Assembly: GCA_030704615.1 (NCBI GenBank)
Contig: CM060731.1
Span: 67,190,756 to 67,250,755, forward strand
Length of the DNA stretch: 60,000 nucleotides
Source: Takakia lepidozioides
Lineage: Eukaryota; Streptophyta; Takakiopsida; Takakiales; Takakiaceae
Direction: 5' to 3'
Shown piece by piece: positions 33,438-45,008 of the stretch. The notes under the pieces were generated by a model. That model had not been told where the DNA came from, did no database searches, and saw only the letters and a program-made list of their open reading frames with translations. Numbering within the stretch: position 1 is the stretch's first letter; the number at the start of each line of letters is the position of its first letter. The position numbers were made by a program, and so were the translations under genes.

Positions 33438-36400
33438 TTAAACTGACTTCCGCCCTTTCTTCCGCCGGCCATTTCCCTGATGTTTCTTTCGTCCACCTGT
33501 CACTAATCCTATGGACTGTGTAATTCTGATTGGCTGTGTGAGGCTGTGACAGGCTGTGCCGCCCTGTGCTAGGCTGTGCGCGACTGTGTGACACTGTGCT
33601 GGGCTGTGATAGGCTGTGTGACCCTGTGTTGGGCTGTGATGGGCTGTGTGACCCTGTGTTGGGCTGTGATAGGCTGTGTGACCTTGTGTTGGGCTGTGAT
33701 AGCTATTTAAACATCTGTGTTTTCCGCTCCTCACCGGTTTAACGATAAGTATTCTATGCTCCGTTGGTGTTACTGGAACAGCCTGTATTTGCTCCTGTGG
33801 TTCTATATGCAAATCGTACCTCAATGGCTTGTCACGGATACCACTGTATCCTTTCAACTTGTTGGCATTGACCCTGCCCAGCATTTCTTTGTTAATGGTT
33901 TGTAACATGGCCGTGTTGTTATCATACATCTTTTGTATGACATAAGGTCCATTCCATGGCGATTTAAGCTTAGAAGCCTTAATCTTTCCCTTCTTTTGCA
34001 ACCACAAAACCAAATCTCCTGTTTTGAAAGTCTTCAACTTCCCTTCATCAAACTGATCCTTCATTTTCATCTGTATTCTCGTCATGTTGTCAGCTGCATC
34101 AGCTCGTACTTCCTCCATATGGTATAATTCATGTTTCCTGACCATAATTGAATCTTCCAATTCCATTCTTTTTCCCCATTCAGTTCTCATAGTAGGTAAT
34201 AAAAACTCCACTGGAAGTAAAACTTCCATACCATAAACTAATTGGAATGGTGTATACTTAGTGGTGACTTTATATGAAGTCCTGTATGACCACAAAGCTG
34301 TCAGTAGCTTTGTATCCCAGTCTGTTCTGTTTGCATTGACTATTTTAGCCAAGATGGTACATAGTATTTTGTTGGTAGCCTCTGCCTGTCCATTACCTTG
34401 TGGGTAATAGGTTGTACTTTTCCTATGCACAATCATGAACTCCTTAGTCAAGAGTTCTATGGTCTCATTGATGAAGTGACTTCCCTGATCACTGATAAAT
34501 TCCAGGGGACAGCCAAACCGTGTAAGTATGTTCTCATACAGGAACCCGGCTGTGGACTTAGCTGTGTTGTCCCTCAGAGCTTTAGCTTCCACCCACTTTG
34601 TAGTATAATCAGTAGCTGTGATTATATACTTGTTCTGTGTATTATTGGCTGGTGGGTTTATTGGTCCAACAAAGTCCAGTCCCCATTTCTGAAATGATTC
34701 AGTAGGCATTGTAGGATGCAAAGCCATCTTTCCAGACCTCTGCAATGGTCCTAGCCTCTGACACTCATCACAAGTTTTACAATACTTGTGCACATCTTTG
34801 AACAAGGTAGGCCACCAGTAACCGGCAAGTAGTATCTTCCTACTGGTAGTCTCTTCTCCAAAATGGCCCCCTGCCACTCCTTTATGAATTTCTTCCAAAA
34901 CTTTATCAATTTCATGGTGGTATAAGCATCGCTTCAGCAATCCATCTGGTCCTAGCTTATACATTCTGCTTCCTACCATAGTGTAAGGTAAAGCCTTGAT
35001 AGCAATTCTCTTTCTCTGCTCCTTCCCATAACTTGGTGGACATTGACCATGAGTAAGATAGTATCTGATTGGCCATTGCCAATCTAACCAATCATCTGCA
35101 CTTCCCTGCACCTCCACGGCAAATAAGCTCGCATCTGGTAATTGATCATCTACTCCTGTGGCTGGTTCACCTGTTGATAACCGTGACAAGTGGTCCGCCA
35201 CAAGATGCAGCCTCCCAGGCTTGTAAATAACCTCAAACTCAAATTCGTGTAAGATTATCAACCATCTTGCTATTCTTCCGCTTATCAGAGGTTTGTTTAC
35301 AAAGTATATCAAAGCTTGATGATCCACATAGAACATAAACTTCTTACCCAACAGGTAATGCCTGAATTTCTTCACTGCATAGATCATTGCCAATGCTTCT
35401 CTTTCTGTTGTGCTATAATTTCTTTCAGCATTGTTCATTAATCGGCTAGCATAGTACACAGGTGAATCTATCCTTCCTGTAACATTTTGGGCTAGCACCG
35501 CTCCTAATGCTTCTCCTGAAGCATCACAGTGAACATGGAACATTTCCTGCCAGTGAGGATTAATCAATACAGGTGTTGTTGTCATTGACAATGTCAGTTC
35601 CTCAAAAGCCTGTTGACATTCATCTGTCCATGCAAACACTGCGTCTTTTTTTAAAAGTTTGCTCAAAGGTGCTGCCATCTGTGCATACCTTCTGATAAAT
35701 CTTCTGTAGTAGCTGGTTTGTCCCAGGAATCTCCTTAGACTCTTAGCATTTACTGGAGGTGGGGAGGTTTTAATGGCCTCCGTCTTTCTGGGATCCACTA
35801 TAAGTCCCTTTTTACACACTATGTGTCCCAAAAGTACCCCTGAGTTCACACAGAAAGTACATTTCTCTGGATTCAGGCCCAGACCTCTCATCCTGCATCT
35901 GGCCAAGCACAACTCCAATTTATGTAAGTGCTCACTCTTAGAGCTATACACACTGAAATCATCCAAGAACACCTGCATGAAATCATCAAGGTACTCCTGA
36001 AAAGATTCACTTATAACTCTCTGGAAAGTTGCTGGTGCATTACAAAGTCCAAAAGACATGACTTTGTATGCATAAGCACCCCAGTCTGTGATGAAAGCTG
36101 TTTTTCCTTGATCTTCCTCTGCCACCTGTACTTGATTATAACCACTAAAGCCATCCATGAATGAATACATTTCATGGCCTGCCACAATGTCCAATACTGC
36201 TTCTGTGAATGGTAGAGGAAATGATCCTTCCTCGTACAAGCATTCAGCTTCTTGTAGTTCACACAAACTCTTAGTTTGCCATTTTTCTTGGGGACTATCA
36301 CAATGGGTGACAACCAAGTTGTATACTCTATCGGGTATATAAATTTAGCTTCAGCCAACTTTTTGATCTCTTCTCCAACCTTCTCTGCATAGTTGGAATT

Positions 36401-37879
36401 CATCCTGTATCTCGCCTGTTTAACTGGTATTGATCCTGGTTCCAGTTCAATCTTATGTTGACAGATCTCAGGTGGTATCCCCTTCAGATCCTCATAGCTC
36501 CAAGCAAATACATCTCTGTATTTAATGAACAGACTCTTTGCTTCCTCAAAGAATTCTGGCTCTAGATCCGCCCCTACCTTCACCATCCTTGGTTCCTTCT
36601 CAGTTCCCACATTCACTTCCCTCACCTGCTCATCAGCTGTGATTGTCCAACCAGTTACTATTTCATCCTGTAGACTTATAGTGGCCGGTTCCTCTAGGAT
36701 ATCAATCTCTCCTTCCATTTCCTCATAAAAATGTGGTGGGTAACTATTTATTTCCTCCTCAATTGGGGTTGTTGTCACTGCACCACAGTAGATACTTTTT
36801 AAACAACTCAGACCTTCTAATTGCATCTCTGCAACCTGTTCCCACTCTGGGTGTGCAGCAAACAAAGTAGCTTCCTGTTCCTCATCCAGTCCTTCTTTCC
36901 AATCATACTCTCTGACCCCTCTTGGTCTTCTTGTAGCAGATAGTCTTTCAGATTTCTTAGTGGTGATTTGTATCTTGTTCAACCCATCCTGCACAGTCAG
37001 TAACTGTGAATTCCAATCATGAGACACTTTGGCCTGTTTCAGCCATGGTCTTCCCAACAATAAGGAATAAGCTTCCAGGACTTCATTCATCTTCAACACA
37101 GTTACTGTGATCTTAAAGATCATCTCTTGAATCTGGATTTTAACTCCTCTGATCAATCCCAATGGCTGTACACTCCTTTGGTCTGCCATGGTTACTGTAA
37201 ATGGGGCTGGTTTCATGTTGTTTAGACCTAGCTTTTGCCTCAATTGGTCTGTCATGATATTCACAACAGAGCCTCCATCTATCAGTACATCTGCCAGCTC
37301 TGTGCTTCCAATTCTCAACTGGATAACTGGCATAGAATCATCAAAATCCATGATTGTTTCTTGCCCTTCTGGCCTCACATTATAACTGGTCACCTTGCTG
37401 TTCAGGTCTGTGTTCTCTGTCAAATGGGCAATCCTGTTGATTGCTTGATACAGCCTGTGTCTACAATAAGGTGCCACAGCTAATAGCTGTCCAATGGTAA
37501 TTTCCACTTTGGACTGGCATATCACTTCAGCCAATGTCCCTTCCTTACCCTGCACTTCTGCGGCTTCCCTCTTTCCTTCTTCCTCACTGACTTCTTCTTC
37601 TCCTTCAGAGTCTGAGGAGTCTACCATGGGAATATCAGTACTCTTCTGCATTTCCCGTATGGTATCCGCCACTTCCTTGTGCAGTTCCTTCTCATCTCTC
37701 CAAGCCTCATCATCTTCAGGCACATCACTGTCATCTTCATTATCATCAACTTCATCTTCCACTGGAGGTACTAATTTGGCTCTGCTTCTTGTTACTATCA
37801 TTGTACTCACTTCCGGTACAATACATGGCCTAACCATGTGGGCTGCCACTACTGGCCCCTCATTCCCAGGAGCTCTCAT
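33438..37879 (-). pseudogene. Ty3/Gypsy pol: protease, reverse transcriptase, RNase H, integrase (one frameshift)
   Basis: Protease: IRIGSTELADVLIDGGSVVN-like active site (DGGS in place of DTGS) at about 37.30 kb. RT: SPIVIVPKKNGKLRVCVNYK at 36.3 kb, then a -1 type frameshift near 36220, GFSGYNQVQV, FGLCNAPATFQRVI and catalytic FLDDFSVYS. RNase H: VHCDASGEALGAVLAQ. Integrase: zinc finger CKTCDECQRLG, catalytic WGLDFVGPI, ISDQGSHFIN and YYPQGNGQAEATNKI. No chromodomain; the ORF ends in a translated minisatellite (33541-33702). RT and integrase features suit the non-chromovirus Tat/Athila branch. Upstream it is in frame with gag. Broken only by the frameshift and the gag stops, so relatively young. 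Confidence 0.92.
33541..33702 (-). repeat. 30-bp minisatellite translated as a decapeptide repeat
   Basis: Five 30-bp units and a 12-bp partial, unit GGGCTGTGATAGGCTGTGTG plus ACCCTGTGTT on +. The three units at 33601-33690 are nearly identical; the two at 33541-33600 are diverged. Read in the pol frame on - the unit is HTAYHSPTQG, so the array extends the protein rather than breaking it. A related GGCTGTGAC-rich stretch occurs at 42007-42164. Confidence 0.9.
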
Positions 37880-38065
37880 CTCATTCTGGTGTCTGATCCA
37901 GAATGGACAAGCCGCCTTACGATGTCCTGCCTGATTACAATAGTAACACAGTTCTTCTCCATTGGGTCCTTGCCCTTGGTCTGTTCTGGGATTATTTCTG
38001 TAATCCTGAATCCCTGGCTGGAAATTCCCTCTTGGATTACCCTGATAGCCACCCCTGGGATGTCC

Positions 38066-39313
38066 CTAGTAATCCCCTCTTGGATTACCTCTCCTTTCCA
38101 TGCCATTGTTATAACCACCTGTCCTACCATAGTGGTCTTGATCATTGTTTCTTCTTGGCTGGGGTTGCACTTGATGCACCCTTACCTGCCTAGGCTCTCT
38201 TACTGTTGTTCTTCTGTTGTAGTAACAATTCTCAGTAGAATGGTTATCCATTTTACAGATAGTGCAGTGTTTCTCCTTCATGTGGCATTCAGTAGTGGTG
38301 TGGCCTTCATTCTGGCATTTTGCACACCAAACACCCTTCCTCCAATGTGTTGCAGCCTCTGTGGCATACTTTTTCAAGATTTCTTCTAATCTCTTCTCAT
38401 AATTTTCCCTCTTCATCTTTTCCTTCTTTTTACTCTTTTTTTTATGCTCCATCTCCTCTTCTTCTTCTGACTCATCCTCAGAGTCCTCTTCATCTCTTTT
38501 CTCCTTCCTGAGCATTCCCAACTGCTCAATTATGTTTGCTGTTTCAAATGCCTCATCCACTGTATTGTGGGATAACATGTCTACTTTCTTTTGCAACTCT
38601 GGCCTTAGTCCATTCACAAACCAAGCCTTCTGCAATCCTGGTGCTGGTATGGCAGCCAACTTTTTCATCATCAACTCCATTTTCTCCATATACTCTTCAA
38701 CAGTTTCATGCTTCTTCTGCTTCAGCTGCTGTAAACTCCCATACACTTCATCCTCAGTTTTACTGGTCCTGAACCTATTTCAGAACGCTGTACTCAAGCC
38801 ATTCCAGGTTAGGAAATGATTATCAGGGAATCTTGCATACCATTCACTGGCTTTCTTTATAAGTGAACACGGAAACAGTCTCATCTTGGCATCATCGCCA
38901 TTCTCATTGTTCACTATACACATGTGCTCAAATTGGCTAATGTGTACATCAGGATCCCCTTTCCCTGAATATATCGGAAAAGGTGGTTTAGCCCGTGTTG
39001 GTTGTAATGCCATCTGCGACCCTACACCCTGCCCCCTGACAGTTGTTGGCCTTTTGGCTGATGCTGGTCCCTGTGGACCTGCCTCAGTTGCGCTACTTTC
39101 CACACTCCCTGTCCCCCCAGAGCCAGATCCAGGTCTTTCGCCTGATCCCTCTGAGCCGACACCTTCGTTGGCCTGTGATCCAAGTGCTCCACTTGATCCA
39201 GGTCCAACGGGTTGGGATGTCCTGGTTGTAGTCTCAACCTCAGCTGTTGGGTCTACTTCTTCATATTCCTCATCTTCCAATTTCTTTCCTTGGTTTTCTT
39301 CTTCTTCACTCAT
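38066..39313 (-). pseudogene. Gypsy gag with CCHC zinc knuckles (two in-frame stops)
   Basis: N-terminal Gly/Ser/Pro-rich part, then a retrotransposon gag domain (HISQFEHMCIVNNENGDDAK, EWYARFPDNHFLTWNGL), interrupted by TGA at 38780-38782. The same frame continues with DEVYGSLQQLKQKKHETVEE, a Lys/Glu stretch, and a cysteine-rich region (CAKCQNEGHTTTEC, CTICKMDNHSTENC). TAG at 38066-38068 then interrupts a Gly/Arg/Asn repeat. A further knuckle (CYYCNQAGHRKAACP) lies in frame just downstream at about 37.95 kb and leads into pol at 37879. The TAG replaces Gln in a repeated GGYQGNPRG-like motif. Confidence 0.85.
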
Positions 39314-39464
39314 GTAACTATTTTGTAATAATGTTGGAGAGTTTGAACTCTCCGCTGGTTCTGCATCCTCATCTTCTGCTCCCGAAACTGGAGTTCCTGC
39401 TCATGGTGTTCCATGCCAACTCTTATCAAAGATTTCTGCCAAATCTTTTATCCAGGGATGTACC

Positions 39465-40175
39465 TCAGATCTTTTCACCTCGTGGTTGATCTTCTTCCTC
39501 TGCCAAGTCCCTTAATCTTTCTTGCAAAGAAAAAGAAGGTGTGGTATCCAACTCTAACTCCTCTGGTATAGGTGATGTACTCCCTGATCTCAATGGTGTG
39601 AGAGGTCCAGATGATTCCCCAATGTCTATTCCTCTCTCCCACAGGTATGGATAATGAGCTTTCAGATAACTTTCTCTTTTTGCTGAATATCTTTGGAGTC
39701 TAGCTTCTCTTTCATCACTCATGTCCCATATCTTTCATTTCTTTTAGTATGGCAACAACCAAAATTCTCTCCTGTAGTATCTCTCATATATGCCTGGGTT
39801 TCTTTCCAGCTTCAATGTACCTCTGGCTATACTGGAAGTCTCCGTTACCATATAACCATATGGTAAACAAGTCTGAAAAGCTGTTCTTGGTGTAAGTTTG
39901 ATCCACAAGATATCCTTTGGAATCCAATTCTTTACCAATACAAGCTCCTCATGCATATGAGTGTAAACATTCACTTTCCTTTCCTCCCAGCTTTCAAACT
40001 CTACCTGCTTAATAGATAGTAAGGCTATCACATAAACCAATGTTGGTAACCACCGTGCTCTTCCTCTACAGGCTACCTGATAAATCTTTATCACTCCTTT
40101 CTCCAGACCCCATTCCGGATCAGCATCATGCACTCGCTTAAGAATATTTTCTTTACAACTGTCTGGCAATTCCAA
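39465..40175 (-). CDS. ORFs between primer binding site and gag of the Gypsy element
   Basis: Two minus ORFs: 40175-39744 (143 codons; MELPDSCKENILKRVHDADP, YVIALLSIKQVEFESWEE) and 39722-39465 (85 codons; MSDEREARLQRYSAKRESYL). They lie in the 5' leader of the element, just downstream of the primer binding site. No known domain is recognised. Tat-lineage elements often have an extra ORF before gag, which may be what this is. Confidence 0.45.
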
Positions 40176-40311
40176 GAACCTTTGAAAGAATTATTTGGAC
40201 AATCTTTCTTCCTTCGTTCCACAGGGAATTTGATTCACTTCAAATTCCTTAATCCTCCAACCACCATGATCCCACCAGATGCCTGTCACATCTGGTTGTT
40301 CATGACTCAGT

Positions 40312-40329
40312 TCCCCAGTATGGTCGCCA
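40312..40329 (-). other. Putative tRNA primer binding site of the Gypsy element
   Basis: Minus-strand TGGCGACCATACTGGGGA starts two bases after a TGTGACA end. It begins with TGG, the complement of a tRNA CCA end, and lies directly upstream of the element's leader ORFs. I cannot name the tRNA with confidence. Confidence 0.6.
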
Positions 40330-40390
40330 AATGTCACACGGCTTTTACTCACCCATCCCTTTGCTATCCGAGGGGGAAACTCCAAGATAG

Positions 40391-41500
40391 AAGAGTTGGA
40401 TATCTCTAAGCATTCAGCACATGGCCAAGAAGTGCACGAAGCCCCGGCAATTGAACATGACTCGGGAGACCACAGAGCTGTCAGAAGATACCATCAGTCG
40501 CTTGGTGGAAGCGGTGGTCGCCAGGACTTGCAAGGTAGGCAAATTTTCTTGTGAGTTGTATCAGGAAACTGGCGCCTTACGTAAAGGGAGTCAGTTATTG
40601 TTCGTGGATGGGATAATATCCGGAACTAACGTGTCGTTGTTGGTGGACACAGGAGCGTCGCACTCCTTCAAGACACCGGCAATGGCACAAAAGCTGGGAC
40701 TCCCGATAAGTGACGTGGGGGCCTCTATTGAGGTGCGTTCTGCCAAAGGAGAACCGCAATTGGCGAAAAGGTTGGCGTTTGATGTTCCTCTTCAACTGGG
40801 GAGTTGGGAGGGACGTGAGAACTTCACCATCTGCGAGATCGATGGAGTGGATCTCATTTTGGGGATGACCTTTTTGAGCAAATCCGGAGCGGTCATAGAT
40901 GGCCACAAGAGAGTAGTCACGCTGCCATATGGGAATGGTGGCGAGGTCTTACGAGTGTCGGAAACGCCCAAACCCGTGGGAGGGCAAATAAACCTTGTGT
41001 CAGCAAGGGAGTGGGCCGTGGAGGAGGCACACGAGCCCCAGTTTTTGCTCTACATTAGAGAAGTGAAGGGAGAAGGCGATGGGGAGCCGAGCCCAGATTG
41101 GATCAAGGGGATTTGGAAATACCAGGATGTGATGCCGGAGGATTTACCAAGCGGCTTGCCACCGCGAAGAGGAGTTGACCACAAAATTGAGGTGATACCG
41201 GGATCGGAACCGCCTGCCAAGGCACCCTACCGGTTGAGCCACAGAGAGTTGGTCGAGCTGAAGGCTCAGCTCAAAGATCTAATGTCAAAGGGGTACATCC
41301 GGCGAGTAAGTCACCTTACCTGGCCCCGGTGCTATTCGCAGACAAGAAGGATGGGACGCTGCGGATGTGTGTCGATTACAGGGCTTTGAATAAGGTGACT
41401 ATAAAAAACCGGTACCCTTTGCCAAGGATCGACGATCTTTTCGATCGGTTGGCAGGAGCGAAGAATTTCAGCCGGATCGATCTGCCGCGTGAAACAATCA
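40391..41500 (+). pseudogene. Second Gypsy fragment: protease and start of reverse transcriptase
   Basis: The ORF from 40421 carries a retroviral-type protease (LLVDTGASHSF, then LILGMTFL) and the pre-RT linker ([28 protein letters not shown]). A 1-nt frameshift near 41310-41330 is followed by RT start [20 protein letters not shown], then [20 protein letters not shown]. Homology stops at FSRIDL (~41490), so most of RT and everything after it is missing. GC-rich and of a different Gypsy lineage (chromovirus-like RT start) from the surrounding element. Confidence 0.85.
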
Positions 41501-41599
41501 GTCATGACCTGCAGCTAGTGAATCATTGTTGGGTTTCCTATTATATTCCTTATCAGTTTATATTCCCTGTTTATCATGACCAGGTATCTTTTTAAGCGT

Positions 41600-42006
41600 C
41601 AGATTGCTTCTTGGGCCCCCCCTGATTTCATTCATACACAGCTTCACTCAAGTCTCTCAACACAAGGTGTTTGTATCGGATGAGAATCAGATTAATCATA
41701 ATCCGATACATGCTGATGTCCTAACTTCTCTAATCTATCCCTCTAAGTAATCCTACATCTCGTACTAACTCTGTCCTATAGTATCTCCTTCCTCCTCGCC
41801 AGCTTCCCTTCCTTCGATCTTAGTCCTTCCCCAGGAGTGATCTCTGTGGCTAAAGTCCCCCAGCAGTGATCTCCATCCCCAAAAAGTGATCCCCTCCCAT
41901 CTCCGCTGCCTCTTTTTTCTCCTTCCCCCCTGTTCTAACCGTTTTCCTTCACTAACCGTCCTCCGTGAATTACATGTTCCCCACAGTCGTTCCCTGTCAT
42001 GATAAC
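41600..42006. other. Noncoding, presumed LTR sequence
   Basis: No ORF of note. Contains tandem-like CAGTGATCTCC and AAAAGTGATCCC variants around 41835-41890. Best explained as part of the Gypsy LTR. Confidence 0.35.
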
Positions 42007-42164
42007 CGTTCCCTACGACTGTGACAGACTGTGCGACTGTGTCAGACTGTGACGATTGTTTCGAGTTGTGTCGGGCTGTGACTGGCTGTGTATGGCTGTG
42101 ACGGGCTGTGACTGTGTCGGACTGTGTATGGCTTTGACGGGCTGTGACTGGCTTTGACGGGCTA
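42007..42164. repeat. Irregular GGCTGTGAC tandem repeats
   Basis: About fifteen imperfect copies of GGCTGTGAC/GACTGTGT/GGCTTTGAC. Related in motif to the 30-bp minisatellite at the pol 3' end, so both ends of the large Gypsy element carry this sequence type. Confidence 0.7.
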
Positions 42165-42404
42165 TCTCAAAAAATTAAGGGTACCCCTCAGAACCCATAG
42201 AAGTGTCTAAGTCCCAGACTCCACAGAACCCATAAAAAAATGCCTAAGTCTCAGACTGCCTCCTAACACAATGCAGCGAATCAAAATTTTTAAATACAAT
42301 ATCCACTAATTCACATACGTACAGATATAAACTAAAAGTAAATGGGAAAAACGAAATAACAGTAATAAACAAAGAAACCAAATATTAAATAAAAAGCCTC
42401 CCAA

Positions 42405-42510
42405 TTCATATATATATATATATATGTATGTATGTTTGTGTATGTATGTATGTATAGTGTATATATATGTATGTATTTTTATATTTATATGTATATATGT
42501 ATATACACCT
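42405..42510. repeat. TA/TGTA microsatellite
   Basis: TATATATATATG followed by interrupted TGTATGTATGTA and TATATGTATG runs. Confidence 0.9.
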
Positions 42511-42557
42511 CCAGAGTGAAACATATTTACTAAAATGTGTCCTCTTTTACTGCTTCA

Positions 42558-42982
42558 CAGTAGAATATTACAATATACAAAGTCAAGCAAATTCACTATC
42601 ACTGATTTACAGTCAAACCGTATACTAAACATCATGGAACATAGTCAATATGTTCCACTTCAGTTAAACCACTTTACTACACGTCATGCATCCACGTCAC
42701 TCTGCCCTTAAGCCACTCACTACACGTCATGCATCCATCTTATAATTCAGTTAAACCACTTTACTACACGTCATAGCCACGTCGCATCCACGTCATACTG
42801 TGCTGCCTACACGTCACCCCCTAGGTTTTACTGTCACATTTCACTATCAGAACCTGGCATCTGGATTCGACTGCTTGACTGAAACGACTTGACCTTTGTC
42901 ACGCATGTTCGACTATGGAGGCTGGGAGTAAAAATGTCGCAAATGACTAAAAAATGAGTCAAATACAGAGTCGAAAAGCCCA
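42558..42982 (+). repeat. ~425-bp dispersed repeat, copy 1 (direct partner at 59471)
   Basis: Starts CAGTAGAATATTACAATATA and ends near CTTGTATTGTAG. It matches 59471-59920 in the same orientation through AGTCAAGCAAA, ATGGAACATAGTCAATATGT, GTTAAACCACTTTACTACAC, AACCTGGCA, GAGTAAAAATGTC and ACTAAAAAATGAGTCAAATA, with small indels. It sits directly before the palindrome-bearing tandem array. Noncoding. Confidence 0.9.
42680..42821. promoter_or_regulatory. Cluster of ACGTCA (bZIP-type) motifs
   Basis: Within 140 bp the + strand has six CACGTCA and one CACGTCG, mostly inside a repeated TACTACACGTCATGCATCCA context. CACGTCA/TGACGTG is an ACGT-core hybrid G/C-box bound by plant bZIP proteins. The copy at 59.6 kb has fewer intact sites. 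Confidence 0.4.
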
Positions 42983-42987
42983 GCTTG

Positions 42988-45008
42988 TATTGTAGTGCAA
43001 CAACAACACCATTGATACCCAAATGATTAGATGACACATATGAGGATATGTCTAAGTGCATACTCAAAACTGTAAAAGTGGTTCGGAAGACATTAGTTCA
43101 CATTATACAATGTCAACTAAAATCTCCCGTCGCACTTTATGTGTCTTGCCATGCACATAGAGTATGATAATTCCTATATGTGGTGGCATGGTCACTCTTA
43201 TGTATGATGGGCGGAGGTGTTCAGTGTGGACACAATAGTATACAATAGTATCCAAATATCAATCCAAAAGTCCAGGGCAGTTTGAAATATTACTTGTCGT
43301 CAACATCACTTAAGTTGTTCATCGACTATGTCGACCACTGTTTCAGATTAGACAGTGAAAATGTGATGTCCAAGAATGGTTTAAAAGAGCGCGCGCGATC
43401 GCGCATGCTTCATTCAGTGCAAGTCGTCACCTACAGAAGCACTATCGAGCAGTAGCTAATACCAAACTGTACGGGGTCGAAGAAATCATTCATTAGTAGG
43501 ACAATAAACTCAGAGTTTTCAATTAAAAGGATTATGCAATTATTGAACCTTGCGCAATCGAACGAATTTGACTCCGTAGTTTACTGCATTGGATGAGAAA
43601 TTGAAGATGTGATGCGAAAGAATGCCCTGATGAAGCAACGCGCGATCGTGCGTGCTTCATTTGGTTGGTACTTGTATTCTAGCGACCAACAACAACACCA
43701 TTGATACCCAGATGATTAGATGACACGTATGAGGATATGTCTGAGTGCATACAAAACTGTAAAGTGTTTCGGAAGACATTAGTTCACATTACACAATGTC
43801 AACTAAAATCTTCCGTCGCACTTTATGTGTCTTGCCATGCACACAGAGTATGATAATTCCTATATGTGGTGGCATGGTCACTCTTATGTATGATGGGCGG
43901 AGGTGTTCAGTGTGGACACAATAGTATCCAAATATCAATCCAAAAGTCTAGGGCAGTTTGAAATATTACTTGTCGTCAACATCGCTTAGGTTGTTCATCG
44001 ACTATGTCGACCACTGTTTTAGATTAGATAGTGAAGATGTGATGTCCAAGAATGGTTTAAAGAAGCGCGCGCGATCGCGCGTGCTTCATTCAGTGCAAGT
44101 CGTCACCTATAGAAACACTATCGAACAGTAGCTAATACCAAACTGTACGGGGTCGAAGAAATCATTCATTAGTAGGACAATAAACTCAGTGTTTTCAATT
44201 AAAATGATTATGCAATTATTGAACCTTGCGCAATCGAACGAATTTGACTCTGTAGTTTACTGCATTGGATGAGAAATTGAAGATGTGATGCGAAAGAATG
44301 CCCTGAAGAAGCACGCGCGATCGCGCGTGCTTCATTTGGTTGGTACTTGTATTCTAGCGACCAACAACAACACCATTGATACCCAGATGATTAGATGACA
44401 CGTATGAGGATATGTCTGAGTGCATACTCAAAACAGTAAAGTGTTTCGGAAGACATTAGTTCACATTATACAATATCAACTAAAATCTTCCGTCGCACTT
44501 TATCTGCCTTGTCATGCACACAAAGTATGATAATTCCTATATGTGGTGGCATGGTCACTCTTATGTATGATGGGCAGAGGTGTTCAGTGTGGACACAATA
44601 GTATCTAAATATCAATCCAAAAGTCCAGGGCAGTTTGAAATATTACTTGTCGTCAACATCACTTAGGTTGTTCATCGACTATGTCGACCACTGTTTCAGA
44701 ATAGATAATGAAGATATGATGTCCAAGAATGGTTTAAAGAAGCGCGCGCGATCGCGCGTGCTTCATTCAGTGCAAGTCGTCACCTACAGAAGCACTATCG
44801 AACAGTAGCTAATACCAAACTGTACGGGGTCGAAGAAATCATTCATTAGTAGGACAATAAACTCAGTGTTTTCAATTAAAATGATTATGCAATTATTGAA
44901 CCTTACGCAATCGAACGAATTTGATTCCGTAGTTTACTGCATTGGATGAGGAATTGAAGATGTGATGCGAAAGAATGCCCTGAAGAAGCACGCGCAATAG
45001 CGCGAATT
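42988..45008 (+). repeat. Three-unit ~680-bp tandem array carrying paired palindromes
   Basis: Units start at the CAACAACAACACCATTGATA motif near 42989, 43687 and 44362; spacing measured at the following GATTAGATGACAC is 689 and 675 bp. Each unit has a central palindrome (about 43391, 44067 and 44744) preceded by GATGTCCAAGAATGGTTTAA, and a terminal one (about 43639, 44311 and 44989) preceded by GATGCGAAAGAATGCCCTGA, so each unit is itself a diverged half-duplication. Unit 3 ends in a degenerate palindrome. No coding capacity. Confidence 0.93.
44308..44333. repeat. Perfect 26-bp palindrome, best copy of the GCGCGATCGCGC family
   Basis: Two-fold symmetric around GATC 44319-44322, with GAAG/CTTC outside and CACGCGCGATCGCGCGTG inside. 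Fourteen further copies, complete or degenerate, have centres near 43398, 43645, 44074, 44751, 44996, 45155, 45346, 47144, 48914, 49956, 52281, 53825, 54246 and 54741. Flanks fall in two classes, TGCTTC (array and 47.1 kb) and TGGTTC (45.15, 52.28, 53.82 and 54.25 kb). Confidence 0.95.

Larger units (their letters stand above)
40332..42180 (-). mobile_element. Probable 5' LTR of the minus-strand Gypsy element, split by a nested insertion
   Basis: On the minus strand the LTR end ...GTGTGACA abuts the primer binding site. The sequence from about 42180 down to 41520 reads as LTR-like noncoding DNA (GGGGATCACTTTTTGGGGAT, CTTGTGTTGAGAGACTTGAG). A foreign + strand Gypsy fragment fills 40391-41500. 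The upstream limit is not defined because no matching 3' LTR was found, so only the end next to the primer binding site is well supported. Confidence 0.4.

Noticed and set aside
33172-33594. Separate minus ORF of 140 codons at the pol 3' end
   Set aside because: It overlaps the integrase reading frame in another frame through the GGCTGTG repeat and has no recognisable domain.
42988-45008. CRISPR-like array
   Set aside because: Units are ~680 bp and near-identical throughout, with no short repeat plus unique spacer pattern and no cas genes.
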